Source: Roseovarius gahaiensis
GTDB taxonomy: Bacteria > Pseudomonadota > Alphaproteobacteria > Rhodobacterales > Rhodobacteraceae
NCBI RefSeq assembly: GCF_011601345.1
Contig: NZ_JAAORB010000002.1
Span: forward strand, 62,001-126,000
DNA length: 64,000 nt
Direction of reading: 5' to 3'
How positions within the stretch are numbered: the stretch's first letter is position 1; the number at the start of each line of letters is the position of its first letter. Shown in pieces: positions 38,236 to 46,444 of the stretch. Below the pieces are notes generated by a model. It was given only the letters and a program-made list of their open reading frames with translations, was not told where the DNA came from and searched no databases. Made by a program: the position numbers and the translations under genes.

Positions 38236-39231
38236 ATGACACTTGGACAGAAAATCGCTTGGGACGACACGATATTGCCGTTCCAGCTGGACAACGCGGA
38301 TATTCGCGGGCGCGTCGCACGGCTTGACGGGGTGCTTGATGGCATACTCAAGCAACACAATTACCCCGCACCGGTCGAAGCGTTGGTGGCTGAAATGGCC
38401 CTTCTGACGGCGTTGATCGGACAAACCATAAAGCTGCGCTGGAAACTTTCCTTACAGGTCCAGACCAAGGGCGCGGTTCGGATGATCGCAACCGATTACT
38501 ATGCACCCGCAAGCGAGGGTGAACCCGCGCGTATCCGCGCCTATGCCAGCTTTGATCGGGATCGTGTCACAGATACATCCCCGTTCGATCAATTGGGACA
38601 AGGCTATTTCGCCGTCTTGATTGATCAAGGCAAGGGAACCGCGCCGTATCAAGGCATTACCCCGGTTGCCGCAGGTAGCCTAAGGGCCTGTGCCGAAGCA
38701 TATTTTGCCCAGTCCGAACAGCTTCCGACGCGGTTCAAGTTGTCCTTTGGTAAATCGAAAGAAAAAGGCGGGGTCGAGCATTGGCGCGCTGGCGGTGTAA
38801 TGTTGCAGCACATGCCAAAGGCATCGCCATTCGCCCAAGGCGGCGCGTCGGGCGAAGGCGGGGTATTGGTAGCATCAGATATCGTCGAAGGCGATGATGC
38901 GGAAAACTGGAATCGCGCCAACATGCTTTTGGATACGGCAGAAGACTTGGAAATGATCGGGCCGTCTGTTGCGCCAAGCGATTTGCTTGTGCGTTTGTTC
39001 CACGAAGAAGCCCCCCGTGTTTTCGATGTTCAGGCCGTTCGGTTTGGCTGTACCTGCTCCGAGGATCGCGTGCGCAGCAGCTTGTCGATTTACTCGGCTA
39101 AAGATATCGAAAAAATGACCACCGACGAGGGGACAGTTACCGCCGATTGTCAGTTCTGTGGTGCGCATTACCGGATGGACCCAAAGACGCTTGGATTCGA
39201 AGCGCAAACCCCAAACGACAAAGATGAGTGA
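38236..39231 (+). CDS. hslO: 33 kDa chaperonin Hsp33
   Basis: 331 residues. Hsp33 is a redox-regulated holdase, active when its zinc-binding cysteines are oxidised. The C-terminal zinc motif is complete: FGCTCSEDR and CQFCGAHY, C-x-C and C-x2-C, about residues 270-310. The start is ATG 38236 with AGGAA 5-6 bases upstream; a start 10 codons earlier has no ribosome site. It overlaps the NUDIX gene downstream by 8 bases and heads a five-gene plus-strand run. Confidence 0.95.
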   Translation: MTLGQKIAWDDTILPFQLDNADIRGRVARLDGVLDGILKQHNYPAPVEALVAEMALLTALIGQTIKLRWKLSLQVQTKGAVRMIATDYYAPASEGEPARIRAYASFDRDRVTDTSPFDQLGQGYFAVLIDQGKGTAPYQGITPVAAGSLRACAEAYFAQSEQLPTRFKLSFGKSKEKGGVEHWRAGGVMLQHMPKASPFAQGGASGEGGVLVASDIVEGDDAENWNRANMLLDTAEDLEMIGPSVAPSDLLVRLFHEEAPRVFDVQAVRFGCTCSEDRVRSSLSIYSAKDIEKMTTDEGTVTADCQFCGAHYRMDPKTLGFEAQTPNDKDE

Positions 39232-39823
39232 CCCTCTGCATCATGTGCGTGCGGGTCTGGCAAAGGGGGGGCAGACCTCATCGGATTATGATCTGAACCC
39301 CGATACCGTTTTGCCCGCTGGGCGGCGCCTGCGTCCTGCGGGCGTATTGATTCCGATTTTGTGCGAAGCGCCGAACCCGCGCGTTTATCTGACGAAACGC
39401 TCATCGGCCCTTCGGCATCATCCGGGCCAGATTGCGTTTCCCGGTGGAAAGCAAGATGCGGGCGATCCTGATATCACTGCCGCCGCCTTGCGTGAAGCAC
39501 ATGAAGAGATCGGGCTTGAGCGGGACAATGTTGACGTTTTGGGGCTTATGCCCTCGCATGAAACGGTGACCGGGTTTGATGTCACGCCGGTTGTTGCGCG
39601 CATACGCGAACCGTTTCAGCCGCGGCCCGAAATTGGTGAAGTGGACGAAGTATTTGATGTTCCGCTTGATCATCTGTTGAACGCAGCCCGTTTCAGCATC
39701 CAGTCACGGCGATGGCGTGGCCGCGCTCGGCGTTATTATACAATTCCGTTTGGCCCCTATTACATTTGGGGGGCGACGGCGCGTATCTTGCGCACTTTGG
39801 CAGATGCCTCGAAGGGTATGTGA
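39224..39823 (+). CDS. NUDIX hydrolase, CoA pyrophosphatase-like (NudL family)
   Basis: 199 residues. The NudL extension LTKRSSALRHHPGQIAFPGG is followed by the Nudix box ending in REAHEEIG (about residues 80-103). Relatives hydrolyse CoA and its derivatives to 3',5'-ADP and phosphopantetheine. The start overlaps the hslO stop by 8 bases, and its TGA shares one base with the cca start codon. Confidence 0.9.
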   Translation: MSDPLHHVRAGLAKGGQTSSDYDLNPDTVLPAGRRLRPAGVLIPILCEAPNPRVYLTKRSSALRHHPGQIAFPGGKQDAGDPDITAAALREAHEEIGLERDNVDVLGLMPSHETVTGFDVTPVVARIREPFQPRPEIGEVDEVFDVPLDHLLNAARFSIQSRRWRGRARRYYTIPFGPYYIWGATARILRTLADASKGM

Positions 39824-40971
39824 TGAAGATTGCGGGCGAGTGGATTCACATGACCGAAACCCAAGCTGTGTGTCATATGCTGACCAAAGCGGGCCATCAG
39901 GCGCTGTTTGTCGGCGGCTGTGTGCGCAATGCTTTGTTGAATGCCCCGGTGCATGACATTGATATTGCAACGGATGCGCACCCCGAAACCGTGATGGCGC
40001 TTGCGGCTGCGGCGGGCTTGAAAGCGGTGCCAACGGGTATTGATCACGGCACTGTCACGATTGTGTCGGGCCATCTGCCGCATGAGGTCACAACCTTTCG
40101 GCAAGATGTGGAAACCTTTGGTCGGCATGCTGTGGTGGCCTATTCCAATGACGTGGCGCAAGATGCAAAGCGGCGTGATTTCACCATGAATGCCCTTTAT
40201 GCGCGGCCCGATGGCACAGTGTTGGACCCATTGGCGGGTCTGCCGGACCTTGAGGCCCGCCATGTTCGGTTTATCGACGATCCGGATCAGCGTATTCGCG
40301 AGGATTATCTTAGAATCCTGAGGTTTTTCCGATTTCACGCATGGTATGGCGACCCATCCAATGGATTGGACAGAGAAGGGTTGGCGGCTGTTGCGGCGCA
40401 TCTTGAGGGGCTGCAAGGGCTATCGCGCGAACGCGTCGGGTCTGAAATGGTCAAACTTCTATCGGCGTCTGATCCTGCGCCATCGGTTGCAGCCATGCGG
40501 GCGGCTGGTGTTCTGACGGCTGTGTTGCCCGGTGCGGATGATCGGATGCTGGCCTTTTTGGTGCATCTTGAACAATCGGCAAATTTGGCTGCCGAGCCGA
40601 TGCGCAGGCTCGCCTGCCTTGGTGGCGATGATCCGGCCCCTTTGTTGCGGTTGAGCAAAGCACAGGCAAAGCGTTTGCAGATATTACGTGAGGGTATGCA
40701 GAGCCCTGCAACGATCGCCGAATTGGGCTATCGTCACGGCGTGGATGTGGCGCTTGATATCGTGGTGTTGCGTGATGCCATGTTGGAAACGGCGTTTGAT
40801 CCGTCGTCGCGTCATTTGGCCGAAACTGGCGCGCAGGCTGAATTTCCTGTCAGCGCGCGTGATCTGATGCCCACTTATTCTGGCCCCGCACTTGGTGCGC
40901 GTTTGAAAGAACTTGAAAAGCGCTGGATCGCGTCTGGCTTTAAGCTGACCAAAGATGAACTATTGAAATGA
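39823..40971 (+). CDS. cca: CCA tRNA nucleotidyltransferase / poly(A) polymerase family
   Basis: 382 residues. It adds or repairs the 3'-CCA of tRNA. The catalytic nucleotidyltransferase motif is FVGGCVRNALLNAPVHDIDI, with the aspartates of DIDIA, near residue 20-40. RRDFTMNALY follows, and the RNA-binding part has the RIREDYLRILRFFRFHA signature. The start is ATG 39823, sharing a base with the upstream stop. A poly(A) polymerase identity cannot be excluded, but this length and the lone copy here favour CCA addition. Confidence 0.9.
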   Translation: MKIAGEWIHMTETQAVCHMLTKAGHQALFVGGCVRNALLNAPVHDIDIATDAHPETVMALAAAAGLKAVPTGIDHGTVTIVSGHLPHEVTTFRQDVETFGRHAVVAYSNDVAQDAKRRDFTMNALYARPDGTVLDPLAGLPDLEARHVRFIDDPDQRIREDYLRILRFFRFHAWYGDPSNGLDREGLAAVAAHLEGLQGLSRERVGSEMVKLLSASDPAPSVAAMRAAGVLTAVLPGADDRMLAFLVHLEQSANLAAEPMRRLACLGGDDPAPLLRLSKAQAKRLQILREGMQSPATIAELGYRHGVDVALDIVVLRDAMLETAFDPSSRHLAETGAQAEFPVSARDLMPTYSGPALGARLKELEKRWIASGFKLTKDELLK

Positions 40972-42203
40972 CAGAACCGGCACAGTCTATGGATCAATTC
41001 AAAATCACACGGTTGGGCCATCACGGGGATGGTATCGCAGATGGCCCGCTTTTTGCCCCCCTCACATTGCCGGGCGAGGTTGTGACTGGTCAACCGGTTG
41101 GCAAAAAGCTGGAGGAGATCCGGATTATCGAGCCGTCTTCGGACCGGGTCAGCCCGCCGTGCCGCCATTTCAAATCTTGCGGTGGTTGTCAGTTACAGCA
41201 TGCCTCTGATCGGTTTTTGCAGAATTGGAAGCAGGAGGTCGTTAAAACGGCTTTGGCGTCCAACGGGTTGGAGACTCATTTTTTGCCGATCGCCGTGTCG
41301 CCGCCACAGGCGCGGCGTCGTGCGACGTTTGCGGCACGGCGCACCAAGAAGGGGGCTATGGCGGGGTTTCACGCGCGGGCGTCGGATACCCTTGTGGAGA
41401 TTCCCGATTGTCAGCTTTTGCATCCTGATTTGATGGCCGCACTTCCCGTGGCCAAGGCTTTGGCCCAGATCGGGGCCAGCCGAAAGCACAGTATTTCCGT
41501 TGCGACCACTTTGTCAGCGTCGGGGCTGGATATTTGCGTAGCCGATGGCAAACCGCTGGATGGGCCATTGCGTGTTGAACTGGCGGCTTTGGCCGAACAA
41601 CACGCGCTGGCCCGACTGACATGGGAGGACGAGGTAATCGCAACCCGCCTTCCGCCCGAGCAGGAGTTTGGTGATATCCATGTGGTTCCGCCCCCCGGTG
41701 CATTCTTGCAAGCCACTAAACAAGGGGAAGAGGCGCTGCGCCAAGACGTGCAGGATATCGTTGGGGCTTCCGCCAAAGTGATAGATTTGTTCGCCGGGTG
41801 CGGAACCTTTGCTTTGCCCTTGGCGCGGAATGCGGCTGTGCATGCGGTGGAAGGCGATCAGGCCATGATGGCTGCCCTGGATTCGGGTTGGCGCATGGCG
41901 CAGGGGCTAAAAGCGGTGACGCATGAAACGCGCGATCTGTTCCGGCGTCCTTTGATGCCGGATGAATTGGCCAAATTCGATGCGGCGGTCATTGACCCGC
42001 CGCGCGCAGGGGCCAGTGCCCAAATAGCAGAATTGGCAAAATCCGATATTTCAAAGATTGCTTATGTGTCCTGCAACCCGGTGACCTTTGCCAAGGACGC
42101 AAAGTATCTGGTTGATCAAGGCTATCAACTCAAGGCGTTGCGGGTCGTCGATCAGTTCCGGTGGTCTTCGCATGTTGAATTAGTGGCGCACTTCATGCGG
42201 TAA
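40968..42203 (+). CDS. 23S rRNA (uracil-5-)-methyltransferase RumA/RlmD-like
   Basis: 411 residues. A TRAM-like N terminus (residues 10-60) is followed by the Fe-S cysteines in CRHFKSCGGCQLQH, with a fourth Cys in IPDCQLLHP. The C-terminal SAM domain has DLFAGCGTFALPLA, VIDPPRAGA and the nucleophile Cys in AYVSCNPVTFAKDAKYL. This fits an iron-sulfur RNA m5U methyltransferase; whether it targets U747 or U1939 of 23S rRNA cannot be told. It overlaps cca by 4 bases (ATGA). Confidence 0.9.
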   Translation: MTEPAQSMDQFKITRLGHHGDGIADGPLFAPLTLPGEVVTGQPVGKKLEEIRIIEPSSDRVSPPCRHFKSCGGCQLQHASDRFLQNWKQEVVKTALASNGLETHFLPIAVSPPQARRRATFAARRTKKGAMAGFHARASDTLVEIPDCQLLHPDLMAALPVAKALAQIGASRKHSISVATTLSASGLDICVADGKPLDGPLRVELAALAEQHALARLTWEDEVIATRLPPEQEFGDIHVVPPPGAFLQATKQGEEALRQDVQDIVGASAKVIDLFAGCGTFALPLARNAAVHAVEGDQAMMAALDSGWRMAQGLKAVTHETRDLFRRPLMPDELAKFDAAVIDPPRAGASAQIAELAKSDISKIAYVSCNPVTFAKDAKYLVDQGYQLKALRVVDQFRWSSHVELVAHFMR

Positions 42204-42295
42204 ATTGAATCATGCGGAAAAGTGATATTCGTATTTTGCCAAATCCAAGCTAATGTTCAGGCAGAGCAGATAAAGCAGGCAAATCAGGAAAAGAC

Positions 42296-42793
42296 ATGCG
42301 CGTTTTCGGGGCAGTGATGATTATTGTGCTGTCTGTGGGCCTTGCTGGCTGCAGCACATCAAAATTCCGCACATACAATGGCCCTGAAGTGACCAAGGTT
42401 GTGGTTAATAAAGCCGACCGTCGAATGCATCTTTTGCATCATGATCAACTGTTGAAATCCTACGACGTAGATCTGGGATTTGCTCCGGAAGGGCACAAGG
42501 AGTTTGAGGGGGATGGCAAAACGCCCGAGGGTGAGTATGTAATTGATCGCCGCAACCCAAACAGTCAGTTCTACCTTTCGATTGGTATATCCTACCCAAA
42601 CCCGGCGGATGTGACCCGTGCCAGAATGGCCGGACTAAGCCCTGGCGGTGATATCTTTATCCATGGTGAGTCCAAACGCGGGCTTGCCGCAAAACGGGAT
42701 TGGACGTGGGGTTGCATCGCGGTCACAAATCGCGAGATGGAAGACATCTACGCCATGGTAAGAAACGGTACACCCATTCTGGTCACCCCTTAG
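42296..42793 (+). CDS. L,D-transpeptidase (YkuD/YafK-like) lipoprotein
   Basis: 165 residues. A lipoprotein signal with lipobox LAGC gives a mature N-terminal cysteine at about residue 19. The YkuD catalytic domain has IFIHGESKRGL and the nucleophile Cys in WTWGCIAVTNREMEDIY. Such proteins cross-link or trim peptidoglycan in the periplasm; the YafK/DpaA group (GCIAVTN) may remove bound lipoprotein instead. It is convergent with a CAP-domain lipoprotein 8 bases away. Confidence 0.9.
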   Translation: MRVFGAVMIIVLSVGLAGCSTSKFRTYNGPEVTKVVVNKADRRMHLLHHDQLLKSYDVDLGFAPEGHKEFEGDGKTPEGEYVIDRRNPNSQFYLSIGISYPNPADVTRARMAGLSPGGDIFIHGESKRGLAAKRDWTWGCIAVTNREMEDIYAMVRNGTPILVTP

Positions 42794-42801
42794 ACCGGCG
42801 T

Positions 42802-43317
42802 TTAACCGCCCATCACCAAGGTCCACCAAATTTTGCCGTTGGGTTCCTGTATCCAGAAAAAGCCCATTTCCCGGGCCTGCGGTGACAAAATGACATCGCG
42901 TGTCGCAGGCTGTTCCATCCAAGCCGCCAGAGTCTCAAGCTCGGTTTCATAGGTTTCGGAGATATTTTCGCCGATAAGGTTGCCGCTATACCCGACACGA
43001 CGGATGCGATCGATGGGAGAGGATCCATCCGACCCAAAATGCCATGGGCGGTTTTGGATCGACATATCCCGCGAATGTGTGGCTGCGGCCGCGGTCAAAT
43101 TCGCGTTCATGCTCACAGGCGTCTGGCCGGCAGCTTGTCGTAAAGAGTTTATCGAATCCAGCATTCTGAACTGAATATCTGCCGTGTCGCCTGAACGGAT
43201 GCGATACATTTTAGGCAAAGGCTTGCCATCCGGGCCCAACTGCGGTTCGGCGGGCGGGGCGGCACAGGCCGACAAGACGATCAGCGCGGAAAAGAGAAGA
43301 CCAAGAATGCGTGCCAT
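42802..43317 (-). CDS. CAP (SCP/PR-1) domain lipoprotein
   Basis: 171 residues. The lipobox LSAC near residue 18 gives an anchored protein. The CAP domain (about 50-165) has LDSINSLRQAAGQTP, AAATHSRDMS and HFGSDGSSPIDRIRRVGY, then GENISETY, so the conserved His and Glu are present. Bacterial CAP proteins are secreted or membrane-anchored with unknown activity. It is between two L,D-transpeptidase genes, which may hint at an envelope role. Confidence 0.87.
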   Translation of the reverse strand: MARILGLLFSALIVLSACAAPPAEPQLGPDGKPLPKMYRIRSGDTADIQFRMLDSINSLRQAAGQTPVSMNANLTAAAATHSRDMSIQNRPWHFGSDGSSPIDRIRRVGYSGNLIGENISETYETELETLAAWMEQPATRDVILSPQAREMGFFWIQEPNGKIWWTLVMGG

Positions 43318-43419
43318 AAGTGTGACTACCCTGATAAGTGTTTTAAACGCTTTACCTTGGCTGGGTCACGCTTTCAAACCCCTGTCGCACGTTCAAACGC
43401 CAAATGACGACTCTTTGAT

Positions 43420-43448
43420 TTGCGACTGAAGCATTATCGCCATATGTT
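43420..43448 (+). promoter_or_regulatory. Possible promoter of the Tat-exported L,D-transpeptidase gene
   Basis: TTGCGA, 17 bases, TATGTT (4 of 6 matches each). A small GCTTGG/CCAAGC hairpin (43453-43468) follows just ahead of the ribosome site. Confidence 0.4.
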
Positions 43449-43484
43449 ATAGGCTTGGATAGCCAAGCTACTGGAGTCAAAAAG

Positions 43485-44087
43485 ATGTCCACGAAATTCA
43501 TCACCAGCTTAAGCCGTCGAAACTTTTTGGCAGGAACGGCGGCAGCAATTGGCGCTCCGGCTCTGGCGCAAGACCTCAACGGCAGTGACACCGTCGAGAT
43601 GGAAAGTGACGTGACACAGACCGCGCGGCGTAACATTTCCAGCTTTCGCGCCTTGGACTGGCGGCCATATTTTTCCGACCTTACGAACGGGGCGATCTTG
43701 GTCGATATCTCGTCGCGGGCATTGCACTACTGGTCTGAAGATGGGGAAACCTACAAGCTTTATCCATCCAGCGTGCCGCTATCCGAAGATCTTACGCGCC
43801 TTGGGCGGACCCGTGTTGTTCGCAAAGTGGAGGGCCCAAGTTGGCGACCGACGCCTTCCATGCTGAAAAGAAACCCCGATTGGCCTGCCTATGTGGGGCC
43901 TGGGCCCGACAATCCGTTAGGGACGCACGCGCTTTATCTCAGCTGGACTTATTACCGGATACACGGAACGCATGACACGCGCAAAATTGGCCGTCGGTCT
44001 TCGAATGGCTGCATTGGCCTCTATAATCAACACATTGCCGAGTTGTTCTCGATGACAAAAGTTGGCACGCAAGTGTTGCTAATTTGA
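43485..44087 (+). CDS. L,D-transpeptidase (YkuD/ErfK type) with Tat signal
   Basis: 200 residues. A twin-arginine signal SRRNFLAGTAAAIGAPALA (about residues 9-27) suggests folded export. The YkuD domain has YYRIHGTHDTRKIGRRSSNG and the nucleophile Cys in NGCIGLYNQHIAELF. It should form 3-3 peptidoglycan cross-links or attach proteins to peptidoglycan. The start is ATG 43485 with GGAG upstream; the 10-codon extension is rejected because it puts extra residues before the Tat motif. The same strand carries a small membrane peptide gene after a 142-base gap. Confidence 0.9.
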   Translation: MSTKFITSLSRRNFLAGTAAAIGAPALAQDLNGSDTVEMESDVTQTARRNISSFRALDWRPYFSDLTNGAILVDISSRALHYWSEDGETYKLYPSSVPLSEDLTRLGRTRVVRKVEGPSWRPTPSMLKRNPDWPAYVGPGPDNPLGTHALYLSWTYYRIHGTHDTRKIGRRSSNGCIGLYNQHIAELFSMTKVGTQVLLI

Positions 44088-44094
44088 CGAAATT

Positions 44095-44123
44095 TTGAGA
44101 CTGTAGCGGTGTGTATATATAAG
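44095..44123 (+). promoter_or_regulatory. Strong sigma-70-type promoter for the 62-residue peptide gene
   Basis: TTGAGA, a 17-base spacer, then TATAAG: one mismatch in each hexamer. It begins 7 bases after the L,D-transpeptidase stop, so the small gene is probably transcribed on its own, with a leader of about 100 bases. Confidence 0.65.
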
Positions 44124-44181
44124 TTACATTTGCAATCGGCAAAGTTTGCTGATTAGACAACTTTACGAGGTAAGTCTTGGG

Positions 44182-44212
44182 TGCTTGGCGCCGAACCATC
44201 GGCGTGCAAGCA
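44182..44212 (+). promoter_or_regulatory. Stem-loop in the 5' leader of the 62-residue peptide gene
   Basis: TGCTTG plus CGCCGA pair with TCGGCG plus CAAGCA around an ACCA loop, with a small internal loop: 12 base pairs in total. It ends 8 bases before the GGAGG ribosome site and may stabilise the mRNA or set translation. Confidence 0.5.
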
Positions 44213-44229
44213 AATTTCTGGAGGATACT

Positions 44230-44418
44230 ATGAAAAAACTCGTTCTCGCCGCTGCTCTGACTGCTGCTGCTTCGACTGCTTTTGCCGGTAACATGGAAGA
44301 GCCCGTCATGGAGGCCCCAGTGGTTGTTGAAGAAACCAACGCAAGCTCGTCCGCAGCTGGTGTTTGGGTTCCGCTGGTCGTTTTGGCGATCATCGCAGCC
44401 GCAGTTGCCGCTGACTAA
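44230..44418 (+). CDS. Small exported membrane peptide (62 aa), unknown function
   Basis: 62 residues. A clear Sec signal (MKKLVLAAALTAAASTAFA) is followed by about 20 acidic residues (NMEEPVMEAPVVVEETN) and a C-terminal hydrophobic helix (VWVPLVVLAIIAAAVAAD). GGAGG lies 5-6 bases before ATG 44230; the longer frame from 44146 is a leader artefact. It has its own promoter, leader hairpin and terminator, so it is a highly organised single-gene unit. I do not recognise a family. It is of the same general design as the 83-residue peptide at 60751. Confidence 0.8.
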   Translation: MKKLVLAAALTAAASTAFAGNMEEPVMEAPVVVEETNASSSAAGVWVPLVVLAIIAAAVAAD

Positions 44419-44440
44419 GTCAGTCGACATACTGAATATG

Positions 44441-44470
44441 AAAAAGGCAGTGGATAACCACTGCCTTTTT
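44441..44470 (+). terminator. Strong intrinsic terminator
   Basis: A perfect 13-bp stem (AAAAAGGCAGTGG / CCACTGCCTTTTT) with an ATAA loop, then T-rich sequence. Because the stem carries A's on the left and T's on the right it can also end hemH transcription from the other strand. Confidence 0.93.
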
Positions 44471-44498
44471 TGTTTGTCCTAAAGGATTGAAAGCGTCT

Positions 44499-45560
44499 TC
44501 AGTCTAACCAGCCCTTCAGGTTGTCCTGAACAATCGTGCTCAGCGCGTGAATATGCGCATCGTCGTCATTCAGGCAGGGAATATAGGTGAACTGCTCGCC
44601 GCCTGCTTCCTCAAAACTTTCTTTGATCTCTTCGTTGATCTCTTCCAGTGTTTCGATGCAATCGGCTGAAAACGCCGGTGCCATTACGGCGATCTTCTTT
44701 TTGCCTTGCTTTGCCAGTTCGGCCACATGATCGACGGTGTAAGGCTTCAGCCATTCCTCGGGCCCGAAAACCGACTGGAATGTGGTGGTGATTTGCGTGT
44801 CATCCCACCCCAAACGCTCTTTTAGCAGACGCGTGGTTTTCTGGCATTCGCAATGATACGGATCGCCCTGCTTCAAATACCGCTTTGGCATTCCGTGATA
44901 GGAAACGACAAGAATGTCAGGCCGGTCTTCGACCTCTGCATAAGCCTTTTCGACAGATTGTGCCAAGGCTTCGATGTAAAGGGGGTTTTCAAAATACGGC
45001 TCTACAACCCGTGCTGTTGGCTGCCATGGTTCTGCCATCAAAGCGCGGAAAAACTGATCGTTCGCCGTGGCCGACGTTGCGCCAGCATAGTGCGGATAAA
45101 GCGGGAAAAACAGGATACGGGTACAGCCCGCCGCAACCATTTCACGGACCTTGGATGTCGTGGATGGGTTGCCATAACGCATACAGAAATCGACCATCAC
45201 CTGATCGCCATAGCGCTCGTGAAGCGACTCAGCCATTTTTGTGGTCTGGTCACGGGTGATTGTCATCAGCGGGCTTTCGTTTTTGTCTTCATTCCAGATC
45301 GACTTATACGCCTCACCGCTGGAAAACGGGCGTTTCGTCAGAATGACAAGTTGCAGCAGTGGCTGCCATATCCACGGGCTATAGTCGATCACACGTCGAT
45401 CAGACAAAAATTCATTCAGATAGCGGCGCATCGACCAGTAAGAATAGTGGTCGGGCGTGCCCAGGTTGGCCAAAAGGATGCCGGTTTTATATTTCGGAAT
45501 GGCGGGGTGATCCGCCGGGGCATGCTCCGGCCGTTTTGCGGTTGAGCTTGAATCAAGCAT
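44499..45560 (-). CDS. hemH: Ferrochelatase
   Basis: 353 residues. It inserts iron into protoporphyrin IX in heme synthesis. The N terminus has ILLANLGTPDHYSYWSMRRY. The catalytic His is in VSYHGMPKRYL (about residue 215), and the acidic metal-path residue is in APAFSADCIETLEEINEE. It is convergent with the small-peptide gene and shares its terminator. Confidence 0.97.
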   Translation of the reverse strand: MLDSSSTAKRPEHAPADHPAIPKYKTGILLANLGTPDHYSYWSMRRYLNEFLSDRRVIDYSPWIWQPLLQLVILTKRPFSSGEAYKSIWNEDKNESPLMTITRDQTTKMAESLHERYGDQVMVDFCMRYGNPSTTSKVREMVAAGCTRILFFPLYPHYAGATSATANDQFFRALMAEPWQPTARVVEPYFENPLYIEALAQSVEKAYAEVEDRPDILVVSYHGMPKRYLKQGDPYHCECQKTTRLLKERLGWDDTQITTTFQSVFGPEEWLKPYTVDHVAELAKQGKKKIAVMAPAFSADCIETLEEINEEIKESFEEAGGEQFTYIPCLNDDDAHIHALSTIVQDNLKGWLD

Positions 45561-45614
45561 TGTCTGTCCCTTTTTTGCGGAGTTGGTACTCAGATAACCG
45601 CTTAGATAGCGCCG

Positions 45615-46430
45615 TCAATCTTTGACTGCTGTTTCTTTTGTGCCAAGTGCGTCGGCAAGTCGCGCCGTGGCCGATCCGGGGCGCAAAGGTTGGGGTTGGC
45701 TTTCGTCCGGGGCCCAACCTGTCAACGTGATCAGTTCGAACGTCGCCTGAACGCGGTTGTCTGGCCCGGAAAAATGATCTGAATAAATATCGCAGGCCCG
45801 GCGCAAAACATCGCGGCGCATCATATAGCGGGGCCGCCCATTCAAGGCGTTGCCTTCCCCCATGGCGCGCAAATCGTGCATAAGCGCCAACGCGCTGTCA
45901 TAAGAGGCCGTCAGCGTTGTGGTGTCTGCTACGGGTAAAGAAAACCCAGCCCTTTGCAAAAGTGCGCCCAAATCGCGAATTTCGCCCATCGGCGCAATCC
46001 TTTGCGATAGCCCCCCGATCACATCGGCTTCTGCTTGTGCAAGGGAACTTCGAAGTTCATGCAGCGTTTCACCGCCAAAAAATACACCCAGAAACAACCC
46101 ATCCGGCCGCAAGGCACGCCTGCATTGTATCAACTGGCCAACCGGATCGTTTGACCAATGCATGCACATCGCATGCACGACCAGATCATGACCGCCTTCA
46201 GAAAGATCAAGATAGTCCCCATCTTCGATGCAAACGGCGTCCGGAAACTGTTTCTTCCAGAAATCGGGAAACCCTGTAACCACGGCGATGTTTTTAAAGG
46301 TTCTGTTAACCAAGGTTAGGCGATCCTGAATGTCATCAGCAGCGGCTTGCTGAAGAAAAAACTCAGGACCGCGCAGGGCGCGGCGGCGATTGCGGGCCAA
46401 AGCCTCGTGGTCTGTCAGGTGCGATGTCAT
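45615..46430 (-). CDS. SAM-dependent methyltransferase, BioC/NDUFAF5-like
   Basis: 271 residues. The N terminus DHEALARNRRRALRG and DIQDRLTLVNRTFKNIAVV match the NDUFAF5-type group, and a SAM-binding class I fold follows, with HDLVVHAMCMHWSNDPVGQL. The mitochondrial relative acts in complex I assembly; the bacterial role is unknown. The start is ATG 46430; a 58-codon extension is antisense to comF and rejected. It is divergent from comF with only 14 bases between starts, so each promoter lies in the other gene. Confidence 0.85.
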   Translation of the reverse strand: MTSHLTDHEALARNRRRALRGPEFFLQQAAADDIQDRLTLVNRTFKNIAVVTGFPDFWKKQFPDAVCIEDGDYLDLSEGGHDLVVHAMCMHWSNDPVGQLIQCRRALRPDGLFLGVFFGGETLHELRSSLAQAEADVIGGLSQRIAPMGEIRDLGALLQRAGFSLPVADTTTLTASYDSALALMHDLRAMGEGNALNGRPRYMMRRDVLRRACDIYSDHFSGPDNRVQATFELITLTGWAPDESQPQPLRPGSATARLADALGTKETAVKD

Positions 46431-46444
46431 GGTGAAAGGATAGT

